A stretch of 64,000 bases of DNA from Streptomyces nodosus (lineage in GTDB: Bacteria; Actinomycetota; Actinomycetes; Streptomycetales; Streptomycetaceae): assembly GCF_008704995.1 (NCBI RefSeq), contig NZ_CP023747.1, forward strand, positions 4,056,501 through 4,120,500, given 5' to 3'. The notes under the pieces are model-generated. The model searched no databases. It worked only from the letters and a program-made list of their open reading frames with translations, and was not told where the DNA came from. How positions within the stretch are numbered: position 1 is the first letter of the stretch; each line of letters starts with the position of its first letter. Position numbers and translations under genes: made by a program. Below are positions 45,083-53,390 of the stretch, in pieces.

Positions 45083-45529
45083 GTGATCGCAGCTTCCCAA
45101 GCTGAGGTTCCAGGTATGCCGGCGCATACAGCAGCGTGGGCGGAGCGGGCCGGAGGCAGGAGCGGAGCCGTGAGCGCGCCCGGCGGAGCGGAGCGCAGCC
45201 GGGTGCCTTGATGAGGGCGGGGAAAGTCCTGGTCTCGCCGGTGACGGCTTTACGGCCAGCTAGCCAGCGCCTCCCCCGCCTCCGCGTCTACCAGGACAAT
45301 GTGCGCACCCGGGCAGACTGCCGTACTCGCCAACCCACGACCGGAACTTGCGGTTTGCCACGGCGCGGTCTCTCCACCAGCCGTGCATGAGCGGCCGGCC
45401 AGCGATGGTCAGGGTCGGGTGGCAGCGCTGCTCATCCACGGCGGTGCCACCCTGACACTCTCGGGCCGCCGTTCACTGCTACGCCCTGGCGGACGGTGCG
45501 GAGATGCTCGAATCCCTGACGAAGGTAGG

Positions 45530-45697
45530 GACAAGGCCGCGCGGAACGTCGCGCTGCTCGTCACCGCGCCAGAAGGACGGCCGGAACGTCCGAGTAAGGC
45601 ACTGAACTTGAAGGAGGCGGAAGCTGTGCTCGCCTCCGCTCGCCCGTCGCGGCTTTACGCCTACCTCGTGCTCTCGCTCCTCAGCGGCGCAACGTAA
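45530..45697 (+). pseudogene. Tyrosine-recombinase (integrase) remnant
   Basis: The frame reads DKAARNVALLVTAPEGRPE, then RPSKALNLKEAEAVLASA and RLYAYLVLSLLSGAT before a stop. This is the join between the core-binding and catalytic domains of phage-type integrases, which normally continues TGxRxxE. The frame ends exactly before the catalytic Arg box, and sequence upstream is degraded. It lies 100 bp from the tRNA-Pro gene, where an integrase would sit next to its att site. Confidence 0.75.
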
Positions 45698-45754
45698 CCG
45701 CCCGCGAGGCTTGATCAGAATCCTTTGGCCCCCTGTTTGACCCCCCGAGCACGA

Positions 45755-45790
45755 CAGAGGGCACATACTCATGTGAGTACGTGCCCTCTG
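45755..45790 (-). terminator. Terminator hairpin of tRNA-Pro
   Basis: CAGAGGGCAC-a-TACTCA (45755-45771) pairs with TGAGTA-c-GTGCCCTCTG (45774-45790); 16 pairs and one mismatch. It begins 7 bp after the 3' end of the tRNA on the minus strand. Confidence 0.8.
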
Positions 45791-45797
45791 ACCAGCG

Positions 45798-45871
45798 TCG
45801 GGGTGGCGGGATTTGAACCCACGACCTCTTCGTCCCGAACGAAGCGCGCTGCCAAGCTGCGCCACACCCCG
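45798..45871 (-). tRNA. tRNA-Pro (anticodon CGG)
   Basis: A 74-nt cloverleaf reading 45871 to 45798. Acceptor CGGGGTG pairs with CACCCCG, discriminator A. Anticodon stem CTTCG/CGAAG closes loop TTCGGGA, giving CGG. T arm GTGGG-TTCAAAT-CCCGC. No CCA is encoded. Part of it (45819-45841) is repeated at 42904-42926, so it is an integration site that was kept intact. Confidence 0.96.
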
Positions 45872-45904
45872 ATGTCGCTGCTTGTCGCGGCGACGTCGTT
45901 TACT

Positions 45905-46690
45905 TTAGCCCACTGGTGGCCGGAGGCGAAATCCGGTTTTGGCGTGGTGGCGGGTCGGGTCCGGGCGGATGTGGTCGAGCGCGACCAGGAGGACGGCCAG
46001 GGCGAAGAAGGCCAGGCCGAGGAGGAGTGCGTTGGCCAGGACGCTGCGGTAGCCGAGCCGGCCCACGTCCAGGAACGGGTAGAGGTAGCGGTCCCTCACG
46101 TCCGGCGGGATCAGTTCGCCGCGGAGCAGGGAGACGGCCAGGTAGGCCATGGGGTACAGCAGCCATGTCCTCGCGTGCCGCAGGCTCAGGGGGGCCGGGC
46201 GGGTGATCAGCAGCCAGTCCAGCAGTGCCGCGGCCGGGGTGAGGGTGTAGAGCACCCGGTCGGCGAGCGCGAGCCAGCCCGTGGGTGGGGTGTTCTGACC
46301 GGTCATCGAGAAGGGGCCGGGTTCGTTCACCACGAGCACATGGAAGACCAGGCCGCCGAGCAGGACGTAGAACAGCGTGCCGCCGGTGACCAGGGGTGAC
46401 AACGGGCGCTGGGCCGTCCAGGCCCGCCATGCGGAGAGCGCGAAGACCACGGCGACGAGCACATTGCTCTGGACGGCGAAGTAGGTCAGCACCCGGACCG
46501 GGCTGCCGGCGAGCAGGTAGACGGCCACCGCCGCCGCGGCCGTCAGCGCCACCAGCAGGCGGTAGGCGGCCGCCACCGGACGGTACGCCGGAGCCATCAC
46601 GGCGGCAGCCGGGACGACCGACGGCCTGAGCGTCGGTCGTCCCGGGACCGCCGGGAGGTCCGGGATCTCCTTGGGTATCGGCGACGTCAT
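45905..46690 (-). CDS. Pr6Pr-family integral membrane protein
   Basis: 261 residues with six hydrophobic helices after a 35-residue Pro-rich N-tail. The segments YFAVQSNVLVAVVFALSAWRAW, PLSPLVTGGTLFYVLLGGLVFHVLV and HARTWLLYPMAYLAVSLLRGE are typical of the Pr6Pr/FAR-17a-like family (six-helix proteins of unknown function). TAGCGT lies 6 nt before the ATG, so the transcript is probably leaderless. Confidence 0.85.
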   Translation of the reverse strand: MTSPIPKEIPDLPAVPGRPTLRPSVVPAAAVMAPAYRPVAAAYRLLVALTAAAAVAVYLLAGSPVRVLTYFAVQSNVLVAVVFALSAWRAWTAQRPLSPLVTGGTLFYVLLGGLVFHVLVVNEPGPFSMTGQNTPPTGWLALADRVLYTLTPAAALLDWLLITRPAPLSLRHARTWLLYPMAYLAVSLLRGELIPPDVRDRYLYPFLDVGRLGYRSVLANALLLGLAFFALAVLLVALDHIRPDPTRHHAKTGFRLRPPVG

Positions 46691-46696
46691 GCCCTC

Positions 46697-46702
46697 ACGC
46701 TA
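46697..46702 (-). promoter_or_regulatory. -10 TAGCGT, leaderless Pr6Pr transcript
   Basis: TAGCGT on the minus strand ends 6 nt before the ATG at 46690. Confidence 0.5.
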
Positions 46703-46818
46703 AGCGGATGGGGCAGATCGGGCGATATGGGTGGTCCGGAGGGGTTACGGGGCGGAGGGCGTCGGGGGACGAAGAAGCCCGGGGACCGCGGGGTGGGTGT
46801 CGCGGTCCCTCCCGGTCG

Positions 46819-47748
46819 TCACCGGTCCCTGGCCGTCAGCGTCAGCAGCGTCGCTTCCGGCGGGCAGGCGAACCGTACCGGCGTGTAGCGGTTCGTCCCG
46901 CAGCCCGCCGAGACATGCAGATACGACGTCCGCCCCTCCGCCGTGTGCCGTGACAGGCCCTTCACCCGGTCGGTGTCCAGGTCGCAGTTGGTGACCAGGG
47001 CGCCGTAGAAGGGGATGCACAGCTGGCCGCCGTGTGTGTGGCCCGCCAGGACCAGGGGGTAGCCGTCCGCGGTGAAGGCGTCCAGGCTGCGCAGATAGGG
47101 GGCGTGGACCACGCCCATCGAGAGGTCCGCCGAGGAGGACGGGCCGCCCGCCACACGTGCGTAGCGGTCGCGCTTGATGTGCGGGTCGTCCAGGCCGGTC
47201 AGCTCGATCTCCAGACCGTCGACCTTCAGCGTCCCCCGGGTGTTCGTCAGGTTGAGCCAGCCCGCCGCGTCGAAGCCGTCCCGCAGCTCCTCCCAGGGGT
47301 TGTGGATGGCGCCGACCACGGGAGCGTTGCCGTTCAGACCGTGGTGGCCCCTCACCTTCTCCACCAAGTAGAGGGCCGGGTTGCGCAGTTTGGGGCCGTA
47401 GTAGTCGTTCGAGCCGAAGACATACGCCCCCGGGAACTCCATCAGCGGACCCAGCGCGTCCAGCACCTCCGGTACGCCCTCCGGGTCGGAGAGGTTGTCC
47501 CCGGTGTTGATCACGAAGTCCGGGCGCAGGCCCGCCAGCGAGCGCAGCCAGCGCTGCTTCTTGCGCTGTCCGCTCACCATGTGGATGTCGGAGACCTGGA
47601 GGACGCGGAGGGGACGTGCTCCCGGGGGCAGCACCGGGACCGTCACCCGTCGCAGCCGGAAGGAACGGACCTCGAACCCGGCCGAGTACAGCACTCCGGC
47701 GGCGGCCACCGCCGTGATTCCCAGGGGTACTCCGTATAGCGCGCGCAT
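46819..47748 (-). CDS. Metallophosphoesterase (YkuE-like)
   Basis: 309 residues. One N-terminal helix (about 7-24) as an anchor, then metal motifs QVSDIHM, NTGDNL, VFGSNDYYG, VVHAPY and AGHTHGGQL. The GN(H/D) motif has an inserted Ser (GSND), as seen in many actinobacterial relatives. Substrate unknown; YkuE-type enzymes act on UDP-diacylglucosamine-like lipids or other phosphoesters at the membrane. A TGTGGACAA box lies 41 bp upstream. Confidence 0.92.
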   Translation of the reverse strand: MRALYGVPLGITAVAAAGVLYSAGFEVRSFRLRRVTVPVLPPGARPLRVLQVSDIHMVSGQRKKQRWLRSLAGLRPDFVINTGDNLSDPEGVPEVLDALGPLMEFPGAYVFGSNDYYGPKLRNPALYLVEKVRGHHGLNGNAPVVGAIHNPWEELRDGFDAAGWLNLTNTRGTLKVDGLEIELTGLDDPHIKRDRYARVAGGPSSSADLSMGVVHAPYLRSLDAFTADGYPLVLAGHTHGGQLCIPFYGALVTNCDLDTDRVKGLSRHTAEGRTSYLHVSAGCGTNRYTPVRFACPPEATLLTLTARDR

Positions 47749-47788
47749 ACGACCATCGTGTCAGAACAGGAGGGGCCCTCGACGCACC

Positions 47789-47797
47789 TGTGGACAA
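47789..47797. promoter_or_regulatory. DnaA-box-like TGTGGACAA
   Basis: Located between the metallophosphoesterase and YqeY genes (divergent), 41 bp from the former's start. Confidence 0.4.
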
Positions 47798-47899
47798 CCT
47801 CGGACCGTCGTCGCCCTGCGCGGGGGAGCGTACGGAACACCCCGCGGACCCTGCGAAATCAACGGGCGATCGCCCCGGCACACCTGCGAGAATCGGAGC

Positions 47900-48367
47900 A
47901 TGACCACGCTCAAGTCGAAGCTGCACGAAGACCTCAACGCCGCGATCAAGGGGCGCGACGAGCTCCGCTCCTCGACGCTCCGGCTGACGCTCGCCGCGAT
48001 CACCAAGGAGGAGGTCGCGGGCAAGGAGAAGCGCGAGCTCTCCGACGAGGAGGTCACCAAGGTGATCACCCGCGAGGCGAAGAAGCGTCGCGAGGCCGCC
48101 GACGCCTTTGCGCAGGGCGGGCGCGCCGAGCAGGCCGAGCGGGAGCGGGCGGAGGGCGAGGTGCTCGCCGCGTACCTGCCCAAGCCGCTGTCCGACGACG
48201 AGCTGCGCGGGATCGTCGCCCAGGCCGTCGAGGAGGCGAAGGCGGCCGGTGCCGAGGGGCCGCGCGCCATGGGCCAGGTCATGAAGATCGTGAACCCGAA
48301 GGTGGCCGGCCAGGCCGAGGGCGGCCGGGTAGCCGCCGTGGTGAAGCAGCTTCTCGCGGGCGGCTGA
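47900..48367 (+). CDS. GatB/YqeY-domain protein
   Basis: 155 residues, full length for YqeY: LKSKLHEDLNAAIKGRDELRSSTLRLTLAAI, then EEVTKVITREAKKRREAADAFAQGGR, YLPKPLSDDELRGIVAQAV and MGQVMKIVNPKVAGQAEGGRVAAVVKQLL. The fold is shared with the tRNA-binding tail of GatB; its own role is unclear. Confidence 0.95.
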   Translation: MTTLKSKLHEDLNAAIKGRDELRSSTLRLTLAAITKEEVAGKEKRELSDEEVTKVITREAKKRREAADAFAQGGRAEQAERERAEGEVLAAYLPKPLSDDELRGIVAQAVEEAKAAGAEGPRAMGQVMKIVNPKVAGQAEGGRVAAVVKQLLAGG

Positions 48368-48393
48368 CCGGCTCATCGCGCTGTGTACGACAG

Positions 48394-48420
48394 CGGGGCG
48401 CCCCTGGTGGGGGCGCCCCG
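48394..48420. terminator. Terminator hairpin between YqeY and PBP genes
   Basis: CGGGGCGCCCC-tggtg-GGGGCGCCCCG, 11 perfect pairs between convergent genes. Confidence 0.85.
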
Positions 48421-48465
48421 TCGTCGTGCGGTCGATGGGACCCGAGAGGGGTCCTGGGGTGCGGG

Positions 48466-50820
48466 CTAGCCCGTCACCCCGCCGGTGCCGTTGCCGTCTC
48501 CCCCGTTTCCGTTCCCCTGGATCCAGCCTTCGGGCAGGGGGAAGGAAGGCGCCGGGTCCGTACCGCCGGTGGTCTCCCCGGTGGTGGTTCCCCCGATGCT
48601 CACGCCGCCGTTGGTCTGCAGGCCGTTGCCGTTCCCGTTGCCCCGGCCAGGACCATGGCCGCGGCCGTGGCCGAACCTGTTTCCGTTCTGGTTCCCGTCT
48701 CCGTCGCCCGGGTCCTTGTTCTTGTCCTCGTCGGCCTTGCCGGGGGCGACGGGGTCGGGGATGTTGACGAGGTTGAAGGACGGGGCGGGCTTGCCGGAGA
48801 GGGCTCCGGCCATCGCGTCCCGCCAGATCGGGCCCGGTACCTGGCCGCCGTAGACGAGGGGGTTGAAGACGCCGCCGATAGTGATGTCGATCATCTTGAC
48901 CTTCTGGGTGGCGCTGCCGACCCACACCGCGCCCGACAGGTTCGGCGTGTAGCCGACGAACCACGCGTTCTTGCGCTCGTCCGTCGTACCCGTCTTACCC
49001 GCGTTGTCGCGGTCGGAGAGGCCGGCCTGGGTGCCCGTTCCGGAGTCGACCACGCCCCGCAGTAGCGTGTTGACGGTGTCCGCGGTCTTCTCGGACATGG
49101 CCCGCGTGCAGGCCGACTTCGGCACCGCGAGTGATTTCTGCTGTTCGCCGATCTTCTGCGTGATCGACTCGATGGCGATCGGTGTGCAGTACGTGCCCCG
49201 GGAGGCGAAGGCGGCGTACGCGGACGCCATCGTCAGCGGGGAGACACCTTTGGAGCCGAGCGAGATCGCGGGCACTTCGGGCAGCTTGTCGCCGTCGCCC
49301 TGGACCACGTGCAGTTTGTCGATGGTCTGCATCACCGGGCAGAGGCCGATGTCGGCGACCATCTGCACGAAGTAGGTGTTGACCGACTTGGCCATCGCCT
49401 CCTTCATCTGGTACGGCCCGACCTCCGACTTGCTCTCATTCGGCACGGTCTCGTGGTCCTGGTTGATCCAGGGCTTGCCGCTGCACGTCTGAACGGGGTC
49501 GGGGTACGGCATCTCGTACGGCGACGAGTACTCCTGCGTCGGCGGCCTGCCCTGTTCCAGCGCCGCCGCCGCCACGAACGGCTTGAATGTCGACCCGGTC
49601 GGGAAGCCGAAGTTCGAGCCGCCCCGGTCGTTGCCGACCGAGTAGTTGATCTCGGTCTCGTTCTTCCCGTAGCCGTACGGCTTGGACTGGCCCATCGCGA
49701 CGATCTTGCCGGTGCCGGGCTCCACCAGCACAGCTGCCGCCGCGACCGAGTCGGATTGGTAGACGTGCTTCTTCAGCGAGGCCTGCACGGATTCCTGGGA
49801 CTGAGGATCCAGCGTCGTACGGATGGTCAGGCCGCCCTGGTTCCAGACCTTGGCCCGCTGCTGGCGGGTCTTGCCGAACACCGGGTCGTTCAGGAACACC
49901 TCGCGGACGTAGTCGCAGAAGAAGCCCGCGCCCTTGACGGCGGTGATGCAGCCGTTCTTCGGCTGGCTCACGTGCAGCCCGAGGTCCGTCTTCTTGGCCT
50001 TGTCGGCCTCGGCCTGCGTGATGTCGTGCACCTGGGCCATGCGTTGCAGCACCACGTTGCGCCGCTTCAGGGCCTCCGCCTCGTGGTTCACCGGGTCGTA
50101 CCCCGTGGGCGACTGGACGAGGCCCGCGAGCAGTGCGGCCTCCGGGAGGCTCAGGTCCTTGGCGTGCTTGGAGAAGTAGCGCTGGGAGGCCGCCTCGACG
50201 CCGTACGCCTGCTGCCCGAAGAACGTGATGTTCAGATAGTTCTCGAGGATCTTCTCCTTGCCGAGCTTCTCCTCGAGCTGGATGGCGTACTTCAGCTCGC
50301 GGATCTTGCGGCCGACGGTCTGCTGGGTGGCCTGGGCGACCTTCGTCGGGTCGTCGCCGGCCTCCTCCACGAAGTAGTTCTTCACCAGCTGCTGGGTGAG
50401 CGTGGAGGCACCCTGGGCCACCCCGCCGTTCTGCGCGTTCTGGTTCAACGCACGCAGGACGCCCTTGAGGTCGATCGCGCCGTGCTCGTAGAAGCGCGAG
50501 TCCTCGATGGCGACCAGCGCCTTCCGCATGTACGGCGATATGTCCTCGAGCTCGACCACCGTGCGGTCGCGCGAGTAGACCGTGGCGATCTCACCGCCCT
50601 GGCTGTCCAGGATCGTGGTTCGTTGGCTCAACTGGGGGCTCTTCAGGTCGGACGGGATCTCGTCGAATCCCTGCACCGTGCCCTTGGCCGCGAGTCCGAG
50701 CGCGCCTGCGGCGGGCATCGCGATGCCGGCCATCACCGCCCCCGCGAGCACACTCACTCCGACGAACTTGGCGGCCTGCTGCACAGGGGACTGCCCCCCG
50801 CCCGAGCGCTTCTTTGGCAT
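48466..50820 (-). CDS. Class A penicillin-binding protein (transglycosylase/transpeptidase)
   Basis: 784 residues. Membrane helix (about 18-45), GT51 domain with IEDSRFYEHGAIDLKG and GASTLTQQLVKN, RKIRELKYAIQLE, and a transpeptidase domain with Ser410 in STFKP, SVN and KTGTT. An unusual low-complexity tail follows: DGDGNQNGNRFGHGRGHGPGRGNGN and GGTTTGETTGGTDP. It makes and crosslinks peptidoglycan. TAGGCT lies 6 nt before the ATG (leaderless). Confidence 0.96.
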   Translation of the reverse strand: MPKKRSGGGQSPVQQAAKFVGVSVLAGAVMAGIAMPAAGALGLAAKGTVQGFDEIPSDLKSPQLSQRTTILDSQGGEIATVYSRDRTVVELEDISPYMRKALVAIEDSRFYEHGAIDLKGVLRALNQNAQNGGVAQGASTLTQQLVKNYFVEEAGDDPTKVAQATQQTVGRKIRELKYAIQLEEKLGKEKILENYLNITFFGQQAYGVEAASQRYFSKHAKDLSLPEAALLAGLVQSPTGYDPVNHEAEALKRRNVVLQRMAQVHDITQAEADKAKKTDLGLHVSQPKNGCITAVKGAGFFCDYVREVFLNDPVFGKTRQQRAKVWNQGGLTIRTTLDPQSQESVQASLKKHVYQSDSVAAAAVLVEPGTGKIVAMGQSKPYGYGKNETEINYSVGNDRGGSNFGFPTGSTFKPFVAAAALEQGRPPTQEYSSPYEMPYPDPVQTCSGKPWINQDHETVPNESKSEVGPYQMKEAMAKSVNTYFVQMVADIGLCPVMQTIDKLHVVQGDGDKLPEVPAISLGSKGVSPLTMASAYAAFASRGTYCTPIAIESITQKIGEQQKSLAVPKSACTRAMSEKTADTVNTLLRGVVDSGTGTQAGLSDRDNAGKTGTTDERKNAWFVGYTPNLSGAVWVGSATQKVKMIDITIGGVFNPLVYGGQVPGPIWRDAMAGALSGKPAPSFNLVNIPDPVAPGKADEDKNKDPGDGDGNQNGNRFGHGRGHGPGRGNGNGNGLQTNGGVSIGGTTTGETTGGTDPAPSFPLPEGWIQGNGNGGDGNGTGGVTG

Positions 50821-50826
50821 GGGGGC

Positions 50827-50832
50827 AGCCTA
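50827..50832 (-). promoter_or_regulatory. -10 TAGGCT, leaderless PBP transcript
   Basis: TAGGCT on the minus strand ends 6 nt before the ATG at 50820. Confidence 0.5.
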
Positions 50833-51228
50833 CGTTCTCATTCGCCGGACACGCGTCCAGGCCTTGGCCTAAGCTGAGCCCAACTGTCACGGCAGTAGGG
50901 CCATGTATCAAGTACGTCCGGCGACCCCGAATCGTTCCGACGTTCCCTCGATATTTTTCCGGATGCGTGCCCGAATTCGCCTTGTGTGTCAGTAGACATC
51001 CGTTATGACCCGACTGAACTGTCGTGGTCTGTCCGGAACATCACGCATGTCGTCAGCTCACTCCCCTGGGTGATCTGCCGCTTACCCATAGTCCGTTCGG
51101 GCCATTCAAGATTGGGCCCGAAGGGGGTGTTGCGCTGTGCCCGCCTTCCGTAACGTCCTCAACTGGCGGCGGTGAATATGCCGCTGCCGCCGTGGGGGAG
51201 CCTCGATTCGGGAGAGGACGGCGCCGGT
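50833..51228. other. Long upstream region of wblA
   Basis: 396 bp with no gene. It has an AT-rich patch (near 50955) and an inverted repeat TTCGGGCC (51096-51103) / GGCCCGAA (51115-51122), 107 bp before the wblA ATG. This is consistent with complex control of wblA, but no specific regulator site can be named. Confidence 0.55.
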
Positions 51229-51567
51229 ATGGGCTGGGTAACCGACTGGAGTGCGCAGGCGGCCTGCCGCACTACCGATCCGGATGAACTGTTCGTTCAA
51301 GGAGCAGCGCAGAACAGGGCCAAGGCGGTGTGCACCGGATGCCCGGTACGCACGGAGTGCCTGGCCGACGCGCTCGACAACCGCGTCGAGTTCGGCGTGT
51401 GGGGTGGAATGACCGAGCGCGAGCGTCGCGCCTTGCTGCGCAGGCGGCCGACCGTCACCTCGTGGCGGCGCCTGCTGGAGACCGCGCGTATGGAGTACGA
51501 GCGCGGAGCGGGTCTGCTGCCCCTGGACGAGGAAGAAGCGTACGAGAACTACGCAGCGGTGAGCTGA
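51229..51567 (+). CDS. wblA: WhiB-like iron-sulphur regulator WblA
   Basis: 112 residues from ATG 51229, the length I remember for S. coelicolor WblA; in-frame starts at 51172 and 51178 would add about 19 residues. The four cluster cysteines are C13, C35, C38 and C44 (CTGCPVRTEC). The GVWGG turn and MTERERRALLRRRPTVTSWRRLLETAR basic helix follow. WblA represses antibiotic production and promotes the aerial-to-sporulation switch. Its convergent neighbours are the ArsA-like ATPases, an arrangement I recall from other Streptomyces. Confidence 0.95.
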   Translation: MGWVTDWSAQAACRTTDPDELFVQGAAQNRAKAVCTGCPVRTECLADALDNRVEFGVWGGMTERERRALLRRRPTVTSWRRLLETARMEYERGAGLLPLDEEEAYENYAAVS

Positions 51568-51573
51568 GGGTGG

Positions 51574-51591
51574 ACCGCTCCCCGGAGCGGT
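51574..51591 (+). terminator. Short hairpin after wblA
   Basis: ACCGCTCC-cc-GGAGCGGT, eight perfect pairs, starting 7 bp after the stop. Confidence 0.5.
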
Positions 51592-51847
51592 TGTCCGCCG
51601 CTGCCGGTCGTGGGCGGTTGCGGACGTCGCATATGCAGGGTGCCTGTGCCGGGCCCGTCGCGAGCAGCGGAGGGGACGGCAGGGCCGGCGCCTCGGAGGA
51701 TGTGCCTGGCAGGGCGCGCCTCGGTGGCGGAGGCGACCGCGGTCGGCGCCGTCGTGTGGAGGGGCGGGGTTCGGGGCTGCCGGGGCGGGTGTCGGGCGTG
51801 CCCTGATGTCCCGCCGGGAAGCGGGCTCTGGGCCCGCCCCCGTTGCC

Positions 51848-51990
51848 CGGTCGGAACGGTGCTGGGTGGGCCCCTGATGTCCGGTCGGACACAGTTCCGG
51901 GTGGGGCCTGTGTTGTTCGGTCGGAAACGGCTCCAGACGGGCCCGTGTTGTCCCGCCCGGGACGGGTTCCGGGAGCGTGTCGCCGCGTCG
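51848..51990. repeat. Degenerate 34-36 bp tandem repeat
   Basis: Units begin CGGTCGGA at 51848, 51882 and 51918, with a weaker fourth at 51954 (CGCCCGGGA). Each continues with a variant of CGG-TTCCGGGTGGGGCC-TGTTGTC. Confidence 0.65.
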
Positions 51991-52010
51991 GGCGACCGGC
52001 GTTCCGCTCC

Positions 52011-53390
52011 CTATGCCTGCCCGTCGCCCTCCTCGGGCCGGTCGGCCGCGAGGCGGTGCCCGATGTTCCGCAGTCCCACCAGGTCATGGACGTCGCCGGG
52101 CAGCGCGGCCACCTCCGCCACGGCCACCTCGGGGTGGCGCGCGGTGAAGCGGTCGCGCGTGCGCTGCTCACGGGAGAGCAACTGCATGCGTTCGGCATGC
52201 AGTCTCAACAGGCCCGCGGTGAGTTGCTCGATCCTCCGGTCCTGGTCCGTGGTGGCGGGGGAGCCTGCGTCGGATGCCGGTGCCGGGGTGCGAGGAGATT
52301 CTGAACTGCCGTACGTGTCGGGAGAGTTACGAAGTCCAGCCTTCCCGTCCGGCTGATCCACAATGCGGGGGTCTTCAAGATTTTCCGCGGCGGCGAGGGC
52401 CCGCTCGGCCGACAGCTGGGCGGCGCCGCTGTCGTGGACCCGGTTGAGCACCAGACCGGCCAGCGGCATGTCCTCGGCGGCCAGACGCTCCACGAAGTAC
52501 GCGGCCTCCCGCAATGCGTCCCGCTCCGGGGCCGCCACCACCAGGAACGCCGTGCCGGGCGCCTGGAGCAGCTTGTAGGTGGCGTCCGCGCGGGTGCGGA
52601 AGCCGCCGAACATGGTGTCCATGGCGGCCACGAACGTCTGGACGTCCCGCAGCAGCTGCCCTCCGAGCAGCTTTCCCAGGGCTCCCGTCATCATCGACAT
52701 GCCGACATTCAGGAACTTCATCCCCGCTCGGCCGCCCATCTTCGCCGGGGCCATCAGCACCCGGATCAGCTTGCCGTCCAGGAAGGACCCCAGGCGCTTG
52801 GGGGCGTCCAGGAAGTCCAGCGCCGAGCGCGAGGGCGGGGTGTCGACGACGATGAGGTCCCACTCGTCCCGGGCGCGCAGCTGCCCCAGCTTCTCCATCG
52901 CCATGTACTCCTGAGTGCCGGCGAAGCCCGCGGAGAGCGACTGGTAGAAGGGGTTGCCCAGAATGGCGGACGCCCGCTCGGGGTCCGCGTGCGCCTCGAC
53001 GATCTCGTCGAAGGTGCGCTTCATGTCCAGCATCATGGCGTGCAGTTCGCCGTCCTCGGTGTCCTCGATGCCTTTCACCCGCCGCGGGGTGTTGTCGAGG
53101 GCGTCGATCCCCATCGACTGGGCGAGCCTGCGGGCCGGGTCGATGGTGAGCACGACCACCTTGCGGCCGCGCTCGGCCGCGCGCAGCCCGAGGGCCGCCG
53201 CCGTGGTCGTCTTGCCGACGCCTCCGGAACCGCAGCACACGACGATACGGGTCCCCGGATCGTCGAGGAGGGGGTCGATCTCCAGGACGGGCACCTGCTT
53301 CAAGGCGCGCAGGGAGCCCGTGTCGGGGGAGTGCGCCGCATCCGGGGCGGAGGACGTGTCGTCGTGCGCGGGGGCCGGGTCCGAGCTCAT
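52011..53390 (-). CDS. ArsA/Get3-like ATPase, downstream paralogue
   Basis: 459 residues. Deviant Walker A CCGSGGVGKTTTAAAL, switch VVDTPPSRSALDFLDAP, IDPARRLA, then a membrane-binding-type hydrophobic segment MKFLNVGMSMMTGALGKLLGG. The C-terminal part has VLNRVHDSGAAQL. No arsenic cysteines and no ars genes are nearby, so arsenite transport is unlikely. It overlaps the preceding ATPase gene by ATGA, so the two probably form a heterodimer. Near wblA, which suggests a developmental role (inference). Confidence 0.9.
   Translation of the reverse strand: MSSDPAPAHDDTSSAPDAAHSPDTGSLRALKQVPVLEIDPLLDDPGTRIVVCCGSGGVGKTTTAAALGLRAAERGRKVVVLTIDPARRLAQSMGIDALDNTPRRVKGIEDTEDGELHAMMLDMKRTFDEIVEAHADPERASAILGNPFYQSLSAGFAGTQEYMAMEKLGQLRARDEWDLIVVDTPPSRSALDFLDAPKRLGSFLDGKLIRVLMAPAKMGGRAGMKFLNVGMSMMTGALGKLLGGQLLRDVQTFVAAMDTMFGGFRTRADATYKLLQAPGTAFLVVAAPERDALREAAYFVERLAAEDMPLAGLVLNRVHDSGAAQLSAERALAAAENLEDPRIVDQPDGKAGLRNSPDTYGSSESPRTPAPASDAGSPATTDQDRRIEQLTAGLLRLHAERMQLLSREQRTRDRFTARHPEVAVAEVAALPGDVHDLVGLRNIGHRLAADRPEEGDGQA

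Larger units (their letters stand above)
44984..45797. other. Region between paralogue B and tRNA-Pro
   Basis: 814 bp: the 3' flank of block B, a stretch resembling the equivalent flank of block A (CCCGGCGGAGCGGAGCG...GCCTTGATG), an integrase remnant, the string TTGGCCCCCTGTTTG (45725-45739) and the tRNA terminator. No intact gene. Confidence 0.7.
51568..52010. other. 443-bp convergent region between wblA and the ArsA-like operon
   Basis: Holds the wblA terminator and a degenerate 34-36 bp tandem repeat. No gene with support on either strand. Confidence 0.6.

Noticed and set aside
45479..45865. Minus-strand frame running out of the tRNA-Pro gene.
   Set aside because: It starts inside the tRNA and reads antisense to the integrase relic.
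51455..52198. 247-codon minus-strand frame opposite wblA with 12-residue repeats.
   Set aside because: The repeats are the 35-bp tandem repeat read in one frame; the rest is antisense to wblA and overlaps the ArsA-like gene.
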